Shown here in pieces: positions 53,492 to 62,100 of a stretch of DNA of 64,000 bases. Every line of letters begins with the position of its first letter. Positions within the stretch are counted from its first letter, which is position 1. The notes under the pieces were generated by a model, which was not told where the DNA came from, made no database searches, and worked only from the letters and a program-made list of their open reading frames with translations. Made by a program: the position numbers and the translations under genes. This DNA comes from Flavobacteriales bacterium (GTDB lineage Bacteria; Bacteroidota; Bacteroidia; Flavobacteriales_D; Crocinitomicaceae): the NCBI GenBank assembly GCA_022361195.1, contig JAKSBJ010000229.1, positions 1 to 64,000 on the forward strand, read 5' to 3'.

Positions 53492-54894
53492 TAAAAAAGG
53501 GTTTATATCTATTTTTAATGCTATTGGGGACTGTAAGTGGTAGAACACAAACGACCTTTTCAGCATCACCCTCTTCAGCTATTACAGGGCTATCAACAAC
53601 CACTTCTGACATTACCGTTAGTGGCATTGGTAACATTAGTTGTGCTATGGGATTAACTGAGGTTTGTATTAATATCACACATCCATGGGATGGCGATTTG
53701 GATATCTACCTACGCGATCCTTCAGGTACCGATTATGAATTGACGACAGATAATGGAGGGAGCGGAGACAACTACATTGTCACTTGCTTTGATATGAATG
53801 CTACAACCAATATAGACGATGGCTCAGCCCCTTTTAATGGTTCTTATGTACCAGAAGGAGATTTGGCTGCTGTCAACAATGGTCAAAACGCCAATGGCAC
53901 ATGGCAGTTAAGAGTTTATGATGACTTTAGTGATGATGATGGGGTTTTAAATAGTTGGTCTTTGACCTTTGATAACTCTCCTCCTTGTCCCCCTCCACCA
54001 TTGATTGAAGACTGCTTGGGGGGAACAACCGTTTGCTCAGATGAAACCTTCTCAGGAAACAGCTCAGGTTCTGGAGATGATATAGACCTGACAAGTGCTA
54101 ATGAAGGTTGTTTAGATGGAGAAAATGAAAGCTCATGGTATTACTTTTCATCTTCATCAGCTGGAGATATTGAATTTACCATTGTTAACTCTGTAGATTA
54201 TGATTTTGCAGTTTGGGGACCTTATACAACAGCAACTTTAAGTTGTCCTCCCTCTGGGGCTCCGCTTCGTTGTTCCTATTCTGGAAACATAGGAGATACG
54301 GGCTTGGCAATTGGTTCGGGAGATAATTCCGAAGGATCAGGTGGTGATGCCTGGGTAAATGAAATCAATGCTTCAGCTGGAGATGCCTTTATTCTGCTTA
54401 TTGACAATTATACTGCCGATAATTCAACTTTTACGTTAAACTGGACAGTTTCTGGAGGAGCTTCATTAGACTGCACTCAATTACCCATTGATTTTAATCA
54501 ACTTAGTGGTCAAATATTGGATCCTAACACAAATTTATTGTTTTGGTCAACGCTTTCAGAATTAGACAATTCACACTTTATTCTCCAACGTAGGTCAGAG
54601 TTTTCGGACTTTAAGACAATTGCACAAGTTGAAGGAGCGGGAACAACTTTAGAAAAGCAATTTTATTCCTATACCGATCGTACAGCTCCTAATGAATTGA
54701 ATTATTATCGTCTAATTCAGGTGGATTTTGATGGTGATGAGGAGATTCTAGAAACCATTTCATTGGACAATCGCATCGATGAACAAGAAATTCTGAAAGT
54801 GGTTAATTATCTTGGACAAGAAGTTTCTGACAGCTACAGAGGGCCTGTTATCATCTATTACAAGAATGGTACAAGTCGAAAAGCAGTTCGCTAG
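53488..54894 (+). CDS. Secreted P-domain protein with sorting-like tail, copy 2
   Basis: Paralog of the gene at 51502, exactly 468 residues and collinear without gaps; by eye about four fifths of residues agree. Signal peptide 'LYLFLMLLGTVSGRTQ', P-domain ('CINITHPWDGDLDIYLRDPS', 'GTWQLRVYDDFSDDDGVLNS'), proline link, cysteine beta domain ('SSWYYFSSSSAGDIEFTI') and the same tail ('VVNYLGQEVSDSYRGPVIIY'). Most changes are conservative. It is translationally coupled to its small partner. Confidence 0.85.
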   Translation: MIKKGLYLFLMLLGTVSGRTQTTFSASPSSAITGLSTTTSDITVSGIGNISCAMGLTEVCINITHPWDGDLDIYLRDPSGTDYELTTDNGGSGDNYIVTCFDMNATTNIDDGSAPFNGSYVPEGDLAAVNNGQNANGTWQLRVYDDFSDDDGVLNSWSLTFDNSPPCPPPPLIEDCLGGTTVCSDETFSGNSSGSGDDIDLTSANEGCLDGENESSWYYFSSSSAGDIEFTIVNSVDYDFAVWGPYTTATLSCPPSGAPLRCSYSGNIGDTGLAIGSGDNSEGSGGDAWVNEINASAGDAFILLIDNYTADNSTFTLNWTVSGGASLDCTQLPIDFNQLSGQILDPNTNLLFWSTLSELDNSHFILQRRSEFSDFKTIAQVEGAGTTLEKQFYSYTDRTAPNELNYYRLIQVDFDGDEEILETISLDNRIDEQEILKVVNYLGQEVSDSYRGPVIIYYKNGTSRKAVR

Positions 54895-54943
54895 AATTCA
54901 TTTATTTCCTTAATTTCATCGACACAATTACACACAATTGTCG

Positions 54944-56026
54944 ATGACTTACCACTACATACTACTTTTTCTTTTCTCAATCTTATTTGTTAATTTGAAT
55001 GCTCAAACCTTCAACCGCGATGTTGAAATTGAGTCCAAACCTTATCATGATGATGTGTACAAAGCAGATTATTCAGAAAAAAAGGGCATCAAAGAAGAAA
55101 TTTTGTTCAAATCAACTTCTCCCGCGGTAAACACTTCAGATACATTGATGATATACCATTATGATGAAAAGGGGCGTGAAATCAAAAAAATAAAATTCGA
55201 TGAGAATGGACGTGACTATGTAAGCATCACTGAATGGAGAGGAGACTTAAAACTAACAGTAAAATCACATGATTGTACAACACTAAAACCAAAAATACAT
55301 TCTTTTTACACCTACAACTCTAACAATTTAGTGTCCGAGCACCGGGTTATCCATTTCAGAGAAAATGGAGACACCTCTTATATTCAACTCGCTATTTTCA
55401 CTTACGATTCACAACAAAACCTTATTGATAAAAAGCGTTATGCTGCTCAAAGCTCCAAATATTTGTTCAAATCGATCTCGCAACAAGGAGAATTCAAATA
55501 CGATTCTGCTGGGAACCTCATAAAATATTCTCATTTTTCAGGAATGGGTAAAATGCGTCCCGTAGAATACAATTATTACAACGGAACTTTATTGGACAGC
55601 TCAAAACGTTATTCACTATCAGATACAGCTGAAACACTCTATGACTATTGTTACTATAAGTACAATGAAAAAGGTCAATTAATCTATAAGGAAACTCCCA
55701 CTAAAATTAGGATTGGTGATGATAATTGGGGAGTCCGAACATCTCATTATGAGTATGATGAGCAAGGTCATTTAACTCATGCCTATGCATTTAAAGACGA
55801 TCAAAAGTTGGTTGATGTCAAATACACCTTTGAAAAGGGACGAATCAAGCAAATTGAAGCTCAAAAATTAAATGAAAAATACTCAAGTGAAATTTATTTC
55901 TTCTTTCGCGGTCGCACTGTAAAAGAGGTTTATTACAGAAATGAGCACAATCATGTCATAAAACATGAACGATATTTAGACGGAGTTCTTTCCGACATAA
56001 GTACAACCGTTTACACCTACTACTAG
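54944..56026 (+). CDS. Secreted protein with YD-like repeats, 360 aa
   Basis: Start at ATG 54944 (a TTG six bases upstream is less likely). Signal peptide 'YHYILLFLFSILFVNLNAQ'. The body has repeating beta-turn units of the YD/RHS kind: 'YDEKGREIKKIKFDENG', 'YDSAGNLIKYSHFSG', 'YNEKGQLIYKETP' and 'YDEQGHLTHAYAFKDDQKL'. They suggest a short extracellular beta structure without the toxin core of true RHS proteins. It begins 49 bases after the duplicated module and may be lineage-specific. Function unknown. The next gene is convergent. Confidence 0.7.
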   Translation: MTYHYILLFLFSILFVNLNAQTFNRDVEIESKPYHDDVYKADYSEKKGIKEEILFKSTSPAVNTSDTLMIYHYDEKGREIKKIKFDENGRDYVSITEWRGDLKLTVKSHDCTTLKPKIHSFYTYNSNNLVSEHRVIHFRENGDTSYIQLAIFTYDSQQNLIDKKRYAAQSSKYLFKSISQQGEFKYDSAGNLIKYSHFSGMGKMRPVEYNYYNGTLLDSSKRYSLSDTAETLYDYCYYKYNEKGQLIYKETPTKIRIGDDNWGVRTSHYEYDEQGHLTHAYAFKDDQKLVDVKYTFEKGRIKQIEAQKLNEKYSSEIYFFFRGRTVKEVYYRNEHNHVIKHERYLDGVLSDISTTVYTYY

Positions 56027-56038
56027 AAATTAAACCTT

Positions 56039-57337
56039 CTATTTAATTGTCTCAGGTTTATCGTGGATAAAATCAGCCACCATTTCTCCTTTGTGGTTCA
56101 TCATCCCCCATTTTCCGTCTTTCTTGAGATAAAACCCTTTTTCTCCGCCTTTAATCTCCTCATATTCAAATGTTGGGTTAGGTTCGTTCTCTGGTTCGTA
56201 AACCAAAGCCCATTTATCTCCCTGACGTAAGCATAACCGAACCCCCATTTCACAACGAACGATTGAAATCTCATCGATTTGAATTTCGGCATAGTAGCGT
56301 TTTCCTGCCTCATCAATCAAACAATAATCGGATCCTTTTTTACCAAAAATAAGGTGGAAGTAAAACTCCTTTTTGTCACTATGCTCAAAACTGTCATATT
56401 CAAAATCCGAAAATTTAGCAGCTTCTGGCGCTAGTACACCCCATTTCCCGTTTTGTTCACCAATTCCAAAGGCTCTGATCACTTCAAAATTCTCAACAGG
56501 ATTCTCCGAACTTAAAGTAGGATACTCACCACCATAAACATAGGGTTTCTCTTCTCCATCTGCATAACACAAATAAAATGACCTTTGGCCAAAACGACTT
56601 TCTTTACGCTCTACTTTGGCATACTCCTTATTGTCCACTCTTTTTAAATCCATGTCCAATAAATGCCATTTTTCTCCTTTTCGCACAGCAAGGTTTCCAT
56701 CAAAATCAATTGGAGTTGCTGCTTCAAATGGCTCTTCATTAAGAGGAAAACCATCCAGATTAATGACGTAATATCCTTTTGAATTTTTAACCAAAAAGGT
56801 TCTGGCCCGATTTTGAATATCCAAATCCAACTCATACGGAATAGGTTTTACGACCTCTTTACCTCTGTATATAATAGACTGTGTTCCGTCCCTTTTTACT
56901 AAAATTCGGTAACGAGCATAGGGAGACCGTTTTTCATCTACAATATCTGCAGCAATGGTATTTCCTCGAACTCCAATGTAATTATAAGCTCCGTCCTCAA
57001 ATTTTATTTTGTAGGCATCTTTTGAGCGTAACAACCACATAGTATCTGCCTTTAAGGGCTCAAATAATTCTTTTCCCTGCTCATCCAACACCCCCCATTT
57101 ATTGTCCTGTTTACTAATAAAATAAGGACTTCTTCCAGGTCCATCAGCATCCGCAATTAAATGTGCTTCACTGATGTAATCATATACATGCTCTTTAATA
57201 ATAGCTTCTTTATTGCCTTCTTCATTGGCAAACACCAGCCCGTATTTACCGGACTTGTTTTGTTGTGGTTTAATTTTTGTTTGAGCGTTCAACGTAACAA
57301 AAACGACAGAAGCAGCAAGGGTTAAAACGGTCTTCAT
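56039..57337 (-). CDS. Secreted WG-repeat protein
   Basis: A 432-residue exported protein with signal peptide 'VLTLAASVVFVTLNAQ'. It contains WG-type repeats, e.g. 'KYGLVFANEEGNKEAIIKEH', 'NKWGVLDEQGKELFEPLKAD', 'GKWGVLAPEAAKFSDFEYDS' and 'GKWGMMNHKGEMVADFIHD'. These predict a beta-propeller-like or elongated repeat structure at the cell surface or periplasm. WG-repeat proteins have no settled function. A -33/-7 promoter is visible upstream. Confidence 0.82.
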   Translation of the reverse strand: MKTVLTLAASVVFVTLNAQTKIKPQQNKSGKYGLVFANEEGNKEAIIKEHVYDYISEAHLIADADGPGRSPYFISKQDNKWGVLDEQGKELFEPLKADTMWLLRSKDAYKIKFEDGAYNYIGVRGNTIAADIVDEKRSPYARYRILVKRDGTQSIIYRGKEVVKPIPYELDLDIQNRARTFLVKNSKGYYVINLDGFPLNEEPFEAATPIDFDGNLAVRKGEKWHLLDMDLKRVDNKEYAKVERKESRFGQRSFYLCYADGEEKPYVYGGEYPTLSSENPVENFEVIRAFGIGEQNGKWGVLAPEAAKFSDFEYDSFEHSDKKEFYFHLIFGKKGSDYCLIDEAGKRYYAEIQIDEISIVRCEMGVRLCLRQGDKWALVYEPENEPNPTFEYEEIKGGEKGFYLKKDGKWGMMNHKGEMVADFIHDKPETIK

Positions 57338-57364
57338 TTTTTAAGGGGTAGTTGCTAATTTATT

Positions 57365-57398
57365 CAAAGATAAGCATCTATAAATATCTTAAAAGCAA
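57365..57398 (-). promoter_or_regulatory. Candidate promoter of the WG-repeat gene
   Basis: Minus-strand TTG (plus 57396-57398), a 23-base spacer, and TATCTTTG (plus 57365-57372), matching TAnnTTTG exactly. The spacer is at the long end of the accepted range. The element ends 27 bases before the ATG at 57337. Confidence 0.45.
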
Positions 57399-57424
57399 AA
57401 GTCTAAAGAAGGTGAGGGATTAAT

Positions 57425-57432
57425 TAATTTTG
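57425..57432 (+). promoter_or_regulatory. Candidate -7 element of the 167-aa secreted protein gene
   Basis: TAATTTTG fits TAnnTTTG exactly and ends 33 bases before the ATG at 57466. No -33 TTG is visible at the proper spacing. Confidence 0.4.
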
Positions 57433-57465
57433 TTCGACTTGAGTATAAATTTAACACACACCATT

Positions 57466-57969
57466 ATGATTAGAGTTATCATTTTCATCAGCATTTTAAG
57501 TTTAGGAGAATTCAGCTGGTCACAAGAGGGAGAAGCATACAATTTATTTCAATGTATTCCCGCAAGAGTTGATTACAATAAAATGGACAATGGAGAAGAT
57601 GATGATCCTTACAAATCAATTGATATTGCCGTGATTGATGAAGATGGAACAAAAGGACAGTTGGAAGTCTATTTTGCCATGCCCATTGTTGGAATGAAGC
57701 CTTTTGACAAAGCAAAATTAATCATGAACATTCCGGATATTGGAGATGCTTCTTCGGCAAATGGAGTGAGTATTTATTACAACGACCATAAACTGGGATC
57801 GTGTGATAAAATTGAAGCTAATACCGTAGTTGAAATTGATCTTGATTTAAATCCGGATCTAAAATACGGACGATCATTTGCTTTAACCATCAAAGCAAAT
57901 GGAGCAGACAATACTTACGTTTACCGCTGGCATTCAGGATGGGGAGTGATGCTCGCACTCTACAAATAA
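57466..57969 (+). CDS. Secreted protein, 167 aa, unknown function
   Basis: Start at ATG 57466 (MIRVIIFISILSLG); an upstream TTG would add twelve residues ahead of a complete signal peptide. Cleavage is likely after 'FSWSQ'. The mature part is acidic and beta-rich ('DDDPYKSIDIAVIDEDGTKG', 'GQLEVYFAMPIVGMKP', 'VVEIDLDLNPDLKYGRSFAL') and ends 'YVYRWHSGWGVMLALYK'. This resembles a small immunoglobulin-like or carbohydrate-binding sandwich. No family recognised. The gene precedes the AhpD-like gene by 30 bases. Confidence 0.65.
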   Translation: MIRVIIFISILSLGEFSWSQEGEAYNLFQCIPARVDYNKMDNGEDDDPYKSIDIAVIDEDGTKGQLEVYFAMPIVGMKPFDKAKLIMNIPDIGDASSANGVSIYYNDHKLGSCDKIEANTVVEIDLDLNPDLKYGRSFALTIKANGADNTYVYRWHSGWGVMLALYK

Positions 57970-57999
57970 ACTGTATCTTAAGCTCATCAAAAAAATGAA

Positions 58000-58605
58000 A
58001 TGAGCTGGATTAAAGAAATTCCTTTCGATGAAGCAGAAGGGAAATTAAAACAACTGTATAAACGCGTTTGTGGACCTGATAATAATGTAGATAATGTAAT
58101 GTCTGTTCATAGTTTAAGACCTCACTCCATGGAAGGTCATATGAGCTTATACAAAAACGTATTACACCATTCGGGCAATCAACTACCAAAGCATTACCTT
58201 GAAACACTCGGAGTTTATGTGAGCCACTTAAATCAATGTGCTTATTGTGTAGAACACCACTTTGCAGGACTGAGTAGGCTTTTACAAGATGAAGATCGAG
58301 CTACTACAATTCGTAAAGCTTTAGAGACAGAAGAATTTGACACAACCTTTTCAACGAAAGAAAAAGCCGGACTGATCTACGCTAAAAAGCTCACTCTGCA
58401 CCACATTCAAATGGTTCAGGAAGATATTCAAGCACTTAGAGACAATCAATTTGATGACGGTGAAATACTGGAAGTCAACCAATTGGTGAGTTATTTCAAC
58501 TACGTAAACAGAACCGTTTTAGGATTAGGAGTAGATACAATTGGTGATATTTTAGGGCTTTCTCCAAATCAATCAGACGATCCAAATAACTGGAACCATA
58601 GCTAA
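58000..58605 (+). CDS. AhpD-like / carboxymuconolactone decarboxylase family protein
   Basis: A 201-residue cytosolic protein with the family's redox motif 'NQCAYCVEHHFAGLSRLL' (CxxC followed by HH, as in AhpD-type peroxidase-related enzymes) and the N-terminal 'EIPFDEAEGKLKQLYKRVCG'. The later 'KAGLIYAKKLTLHHIQMVQE' fits the second helical repeat. A thiol-dependent peroxide-reducing role is the natural expectation, but the reductant is unknown. It is translationally coupled (TAATG) to the DUF3298-like gene. Confidence 0.88.
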   Translation: MSWIKEIPFDEAEGKLKQLYKRVCGPDNNVDNVMSVHSLRPHSMEGHMSLYKNVLHHSGNQLPKHYLETLGVYVSHLNQCAYCVEHHFAGLSRLLQDEDRATTIRKALETEEFDTTFSTKEKAGLIYAKKLTLHHIQMVQEDIQALRDNQFDDGEILEVNQLVSYFNYVNRTVLGLGVDTIGDILGLSPNQSDDPNNWNHS

Positions 58606-59315
58606 TGAAAACGCTACTTTTTTTTAGCCTGTTACTTTTAACCATAGTTGGTAAAGGGCAAAGTTCCAACTACATGGTTTTAGATTACCAACACAAACGT
58701 TCTAGGGTAATTTATGGCTATGAAATTGACTATACTTACTCTGTTGTTAAGGGATTAGGTAAAAAAAAGGATAGTCTTTTAAATGCTTTGGTAAAACAAC
58801 ATGGACGGTTGGAAGAGGTAGAATCAGGATTTGAAGAAATCTTGAGAGAGCAACAAAACAGCCTGGACACTACATCTCATTCCATTAGCCATTACGATTG
58901 CAACATCATTATTGAGATTATTTGCGAAGATTTAGCCACTATTACTGTTAGTGGATATGAATATAACTCTGGTGCTGCCCATGGTGGAACCTTTGATTAT
59001 GTTTTAAATGTGGATTTAAACACCTTTTCGATTTTGGAACCGGAAGATTTGTTTGTTGATCAAGACAACGCCATACACTATTTTACAGAACAAATTAACC
59101 AACGTTTGAGCTCATCTGACAATAAAGAAGTTCACTTACTCAAAGAAGATGATTTTTATGAGTACCTAAACCAGTTTGAATTGGGTAAAGATCAAATTAC
59201 CTTTAGTTTATCCGAAAATGGTGTGTTCCCTTATTTGGAATGGGGAAAGGAAGCTTTTCAATTAGACGAAATTCAGTCACTCATGAAATGGAAAAATCCC
59301 TGCTCAAAGGATTAG
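58605..59315 (+). CDS. Exported DUF3298/RsiV-like domain protein
   Basis: A 236-residue protein with signal peptide 'LFFSLLLLTIVGKGQ'. The core has the DUF4163/DUF3298 pattern: 'ATITVSGYEYNSGAAHGGTF' (the AHG turn), 'FDYVLNVDLNTFSILEPEDL', then 'DQITFSLSENGVFPYLEW'. RsiV uses this fold to bind lysozyme in the periplasm; here no anti-sigma part is present, so it could be a soluble lysozyme- or glycan-binding protein. That is inference. One base overlap with the upstream gene. Confidence 0.78.
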   Translation: MKTLLFFSLLLLTIVGKGQSSNYMVLDYQHKRSRVIYGYEIDYTYSVVKGLGKKKDSLLNALVKQHGRLEEVESGFEEILREQQNSLDTTSHSISHYDCNIIIEIICEDLATITVSGYEYNSGAAHGGTFDYVLNVDLNTFSILEPEDLFVDQDNAIHYFTEQINQRLSSSDNKEVHLLKEDDFYEYLNQFELGKDQITFSLSENGVFPYLEWGKEAFQLDEIQSLMKWKNPCSKD

Positions 59316-59386
59316 TTTTAATCTTAAAAAGGCTGTTTTTAGGTGAAAAGGAACCTTTTAGGGGCAAATGAGTATATTTAAACCAT

Positions 59387-60211
59387 ATGAAATGCCAAGG
59401 TTTCATATTACTATTCTGCTTGCTTTCATTTAAGGTTTCGGCTCAGTTTAACAACATGAGTCAGGATTTTATTATGGAACATAACATTGGCTGGATTAAA
59501 GCTTCCTATTTTGAAAAAGATGACAATCCAAACTATCAGATTTTTTATCAATTTGACAGTCTTGGACGGATCATAGAATCTACCACCTCGGATGATATTA
59601 TAACCAGCTGGAAGTACAATGATGAAGATGAAACCATCATCAAAACAACCCTAAATCCTGATATTGGAAACAAAATCATTGAATTTTCAAAAGGCTGGCA
59701 AAACCACCTCATCATCATTTATAGTTCGTCAGGAGATAGTCTTTACCACAAAATTTTATACGATACGGTTAGCACTTTTGAAGGTACCTTCATTGAAGCC
59801 TATGATGTTGTTTATCCTGAAAGAGATACCACCTACCGTCAGGTATTTGACATGGAAGGACACCTTCTTCGCTACGAAATTCTATCCGAAATTGGACAGG
59901 TACTTGCCTCCTACTCCTATGTTTATATAGATGGTAAATTGGACTATACCGAATATTTTGAAGGAGATACTTTTGTGTATAAAGAAAAGTTCAGCTACCA
60001 TGAAGATTCCGAAATGCGTAAACAGCGGGTATCTGTTCCGGGAGATGATATGTTCTCCAACGAGGAAACCCGTTATGTCACCATTTACCTCATCAATGAT
60101 GATGGCCTCCTTTATGAAGAGGTAGAATACCTGGGTAAGGAACACACCTCCACCATTGGATATAATTACGAATACTTTGGTAGTCGAAAAAAAGAAGAGG
60201 AAGAAAACTAA
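59387..60211 (+). CDS. Secreted protein with YD-like repeats, 274 aa
   Basis: Signal peptide 'FILLFCLLSFKVSAQ', then 'FDSLGRIIESTTSDDI', 'FDMEGHLLRYEILSEIGQ' and 'DDGLLYEEVEYLGKEHTST', the same YD-like repeat style as the gene at 54944. The ends are charged ('FGSRKKEEEEN'). It is extracytoplasmic and of unknown function. It is convergent with argS, with only 4 bases between stops. The upstream TATATTTA at about 59372 is one mismatch from TAnnTTTG. Confidence 0.68.
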   Translation: MKCQGFILLFCLLSFKVSAQFNNMSQDFIMEHNIGWIKASYFEKDDNPNYQIFYQFDSLGRIIESTTSDDIITSWKYNDEDETIIKTTLNPDIGNKIIEFSKGWQNHLIIIYSSSGDSLYHKILYDTVSTFEGTFIEAYDVVYPERDTTYRQVFDMEGHLLRYEILSEIGQVLASYSYVYIDGKLDYTEYFEGDTFVYKEKFSYHEDSEMRKQRVSVPGDDMFSNEETRYVTIYLINDDGLLYEEVEYLGKEHTSTIGYNYEYFGSRKKEEEEN

Positions 60212-60215
60212 CCTT

Positions 60216-62099
60216 CTACATTCTCTCAGGAACTTCAATTCCCAATAGCTGCATTCCGGTTTTAATCACTCTACCAACCATTTGGCTCAAATGCAAACGC
60301 ATTTGTTTAATTGCTTCATTCTCCTCTTTAAAGATAGAAACAGATTGGTAAAACGAATTATACATTTTTACCAAATCATACGTATAATTCGCAATTAAAG
60401 CCGGTGAATATTCCTTAGCCGCTTCTGCTGTTATTTCAGGGAAGTCTGCTAATTGTTTGATTAATTCTTTCTCAGAAACATGCAAATCCAAAGATGAGTC
60501 AATCCCCTGTAATTGATCCGCTTTTCTTAACAATGAACAAATTCGGGCATGTGCATATTGAATAAAAGGACCAGTATTTCCATTCAAATCAACTGACTCT
60601 TCCGGATTGAACATCATTCGTTTTTTAGGATCTACTTTAAGCAAATAATACTTCAATCCTCCCAGACCAATCATACGGTACAGCGCCTCCTTCTCAGCTT
60701 CATCCATTCCTTCAATATGTCCGCGCTCCTGAGTCATCTCTTTAGCCTTATCGATCACTTCCTGCATCAAGTCATCAGCATCAACCACTGTTCCTTCACG
60801 TGATTTCATTTTACCAGTTGGTAAATCAACCATTCCGTAAGAAAGGTGGTAACAGTTTTTTGCCCACTCATACCCTAACTTCTGAAGAATCAAGAACAAT
60901 ACCTTAAAGTGATAATCTTGCTCATTTCCAACAGTATAAACTATTCCATTCAAATCTGCATAATCATCCATACGGTTTTTAGCAGTTCCAATGTCCTGAG
61001 TCATATAAACAGCGGTTCCATCAGCACGTAAAACCAGTTTTTCATCCAAACCTTCATCAGAAAGGTCTATCCAAACTGAACCGTCTTCTTTTTGGTAAAA
61101 AACACCTTTTTTAAGCCCTTCTTCCACCATCTCTTTTCCTGAAATGAAGGTGTTAGACTCATAATACAACGTATCAAAGGAAACGCCCATAGTTTTGTAG
61201 GTTTTATCAAACCCACTGTACACCCATCCGTTCATTTTCTCCCAAAGGGCATAAACTTCCGGGTCTTTGGCTTCCCATTTTTTCAACATCTCCTTAGCTT
61301 CCTGCATAATTGGAGTTTGATTGGTTACCAACTCTTTGATTTTACCTTCAATTCCCTTTCGGGCTTTATCATCTTCTTTCTCTGCAGCGGCAGCACTTAA
61401 ACGCTCATACTCTTCTTTGGCACTTTCACCAACGCTAAAATCTCCTGCTGCCCATTTCTGAAGCAAATCACTTACCTCAACTCGTAGAGCTTTATCAAAC
61501 TCCACGTAATATTTACCGACAAGCTTATCTCCTTTTAATCCGCTTGTTTCAGGAGTTTCTCCATCCCCAAATCGCTGCCAGGCCAACATACTTTTACAAA
61601 TATGAATTCCACGGTCATTGATAATTTGTGTACGTACAATAGGATGTCCATTGGCCTGGAGAATTTCTGAAACTGAATGTCCTAAAAAGATGTTTCTTAA
61701 ATGCCCTAAATGCAAAGGCTTATTTGTGTTTGGAGAAGAATATTCTACCATCCATCTTCCTTTGGTGTTATGCTCTGTCCCATAGTTTTCAACTCCTTGG
61801 ATTTCATCCAAAACGGATAACCAGTAGTTGTTGGAAATCACCAAATTCAAAAAGCCTTTAACCGTATTATAATCTTCTACAAAATCCAGCTCAGCTTTGA
61901 TTTTTTCTCCAATTTCAGCTCCCGTTTGTTCAGGACCTTTTTTGGATAATTTCAAGAAAGGGAATACAACTAAAGTGATATCTCCTTCAAAATCTTTTCT
62001 GGTTTTTTGAAGTTGTATAGTGGATTCATCCAAATCGGATGAATAAAGTTCGTTTAAAATGTTTTTTAGAGGTGTGAGTAGTTTTTCAGCTAAACTCAT
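60216..62099 (-). CDS. argS: Arginyl-tRNA synthetase
   Basis: A 627-residue class I synthetase. The HIGH-type signature is 'SSPNTNKPLHLGHLRNIFLG' (HLGH) near residue 123. The KMSKS-like loop is 'GKMKSREGTVVDADDL' near residue 425, and 'GPFIQYAHARICSLLRKADQ' is the usual anticodon-domain entry. The N-terminal ArgRS-specific domain ('DFEGDITLVVFPFLKLSKK') is present. Length is slightly above the usual 560-580 because of an insertion rich in Lys/Glu around residues 220-270. Its start is 1 base after the arginase stop. Confidence 0.97.
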   Translation of the reverse strand: MSLAEKLLTPLKNILNELYSSDLDESTIQLQKTRKDFEGDITLVVFPFLKLSKKGPEQTGAEIGEKIKAELDFVEDYNTVKGFLNLVISNNYWLSVLDEIQGVENYGTEHNTKGRWMVEYSSPNTNKPLHLGHLRNIFLGHSVSEILQANGHPIVRTQIINDRGIHICKSMLAWQRFGDGETPETSGLKGDKLVGKYYVEFDKALRVEVSDLLQKWAAGDFSVGESAKEEYERLSAAAAEKEDDKARKGIEGKIKELVTNQTPIMQEAKEMLKKWEAKDPEVYALWEKMNGWVYSGFDKTYKTMGVSFDTLYYESNTFISGKEMVEEGLKKGVFYQKEDGSVWIDLSDEGLDEKLVLRADGTAVYMTQDIGTAKNRMDDYADLNGIVYTVGNEQDYHFKVLFLILQKLGYEWAKNCYHLSYGMVDLPTGKMKSREGTVVDADDLMQEVIDKAKEMTQERGHIEGMDEAEKEALYRMIGLGGLKYYLLKVDPKKRMMFNPEESVDLNGNTGPFIQYAHARICSLLRKADQLQGIDSSLDLHVSEKELIKQLADFPEITAEAAKEYSPALIANYTYDLVKMYNSFYQSVSIFKEENEAIKQMRLHLSQMVGRVIKTGMQLLGIEVPERM

Positions 62100-62100
62100 T

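Larger units (their letters stand above)
51194..54894 (+). repeat. Tandem duplication of a two-gene secreted module
   Basis: Two consecutive copies of [103-aa secreted protein + 468-aa P-domain protein], 51194-52908 and 53180-54894. Both copies keep identical gene lengths and the 4-base ATGA overlap. The 271 bases between them (52909-53179) contain no gene I can support; a small inverted repeat TAGAAC/GTTCTA is seen near 52935-52955. Confidence 0.85.

Noticed and set aside
46295-54894. CRISPR array or defence island
   Set aside because: There are no short regularly spaced direct repeats, Cas genes, nucleases or helicases of defence type; the only repetition is gene duplication.
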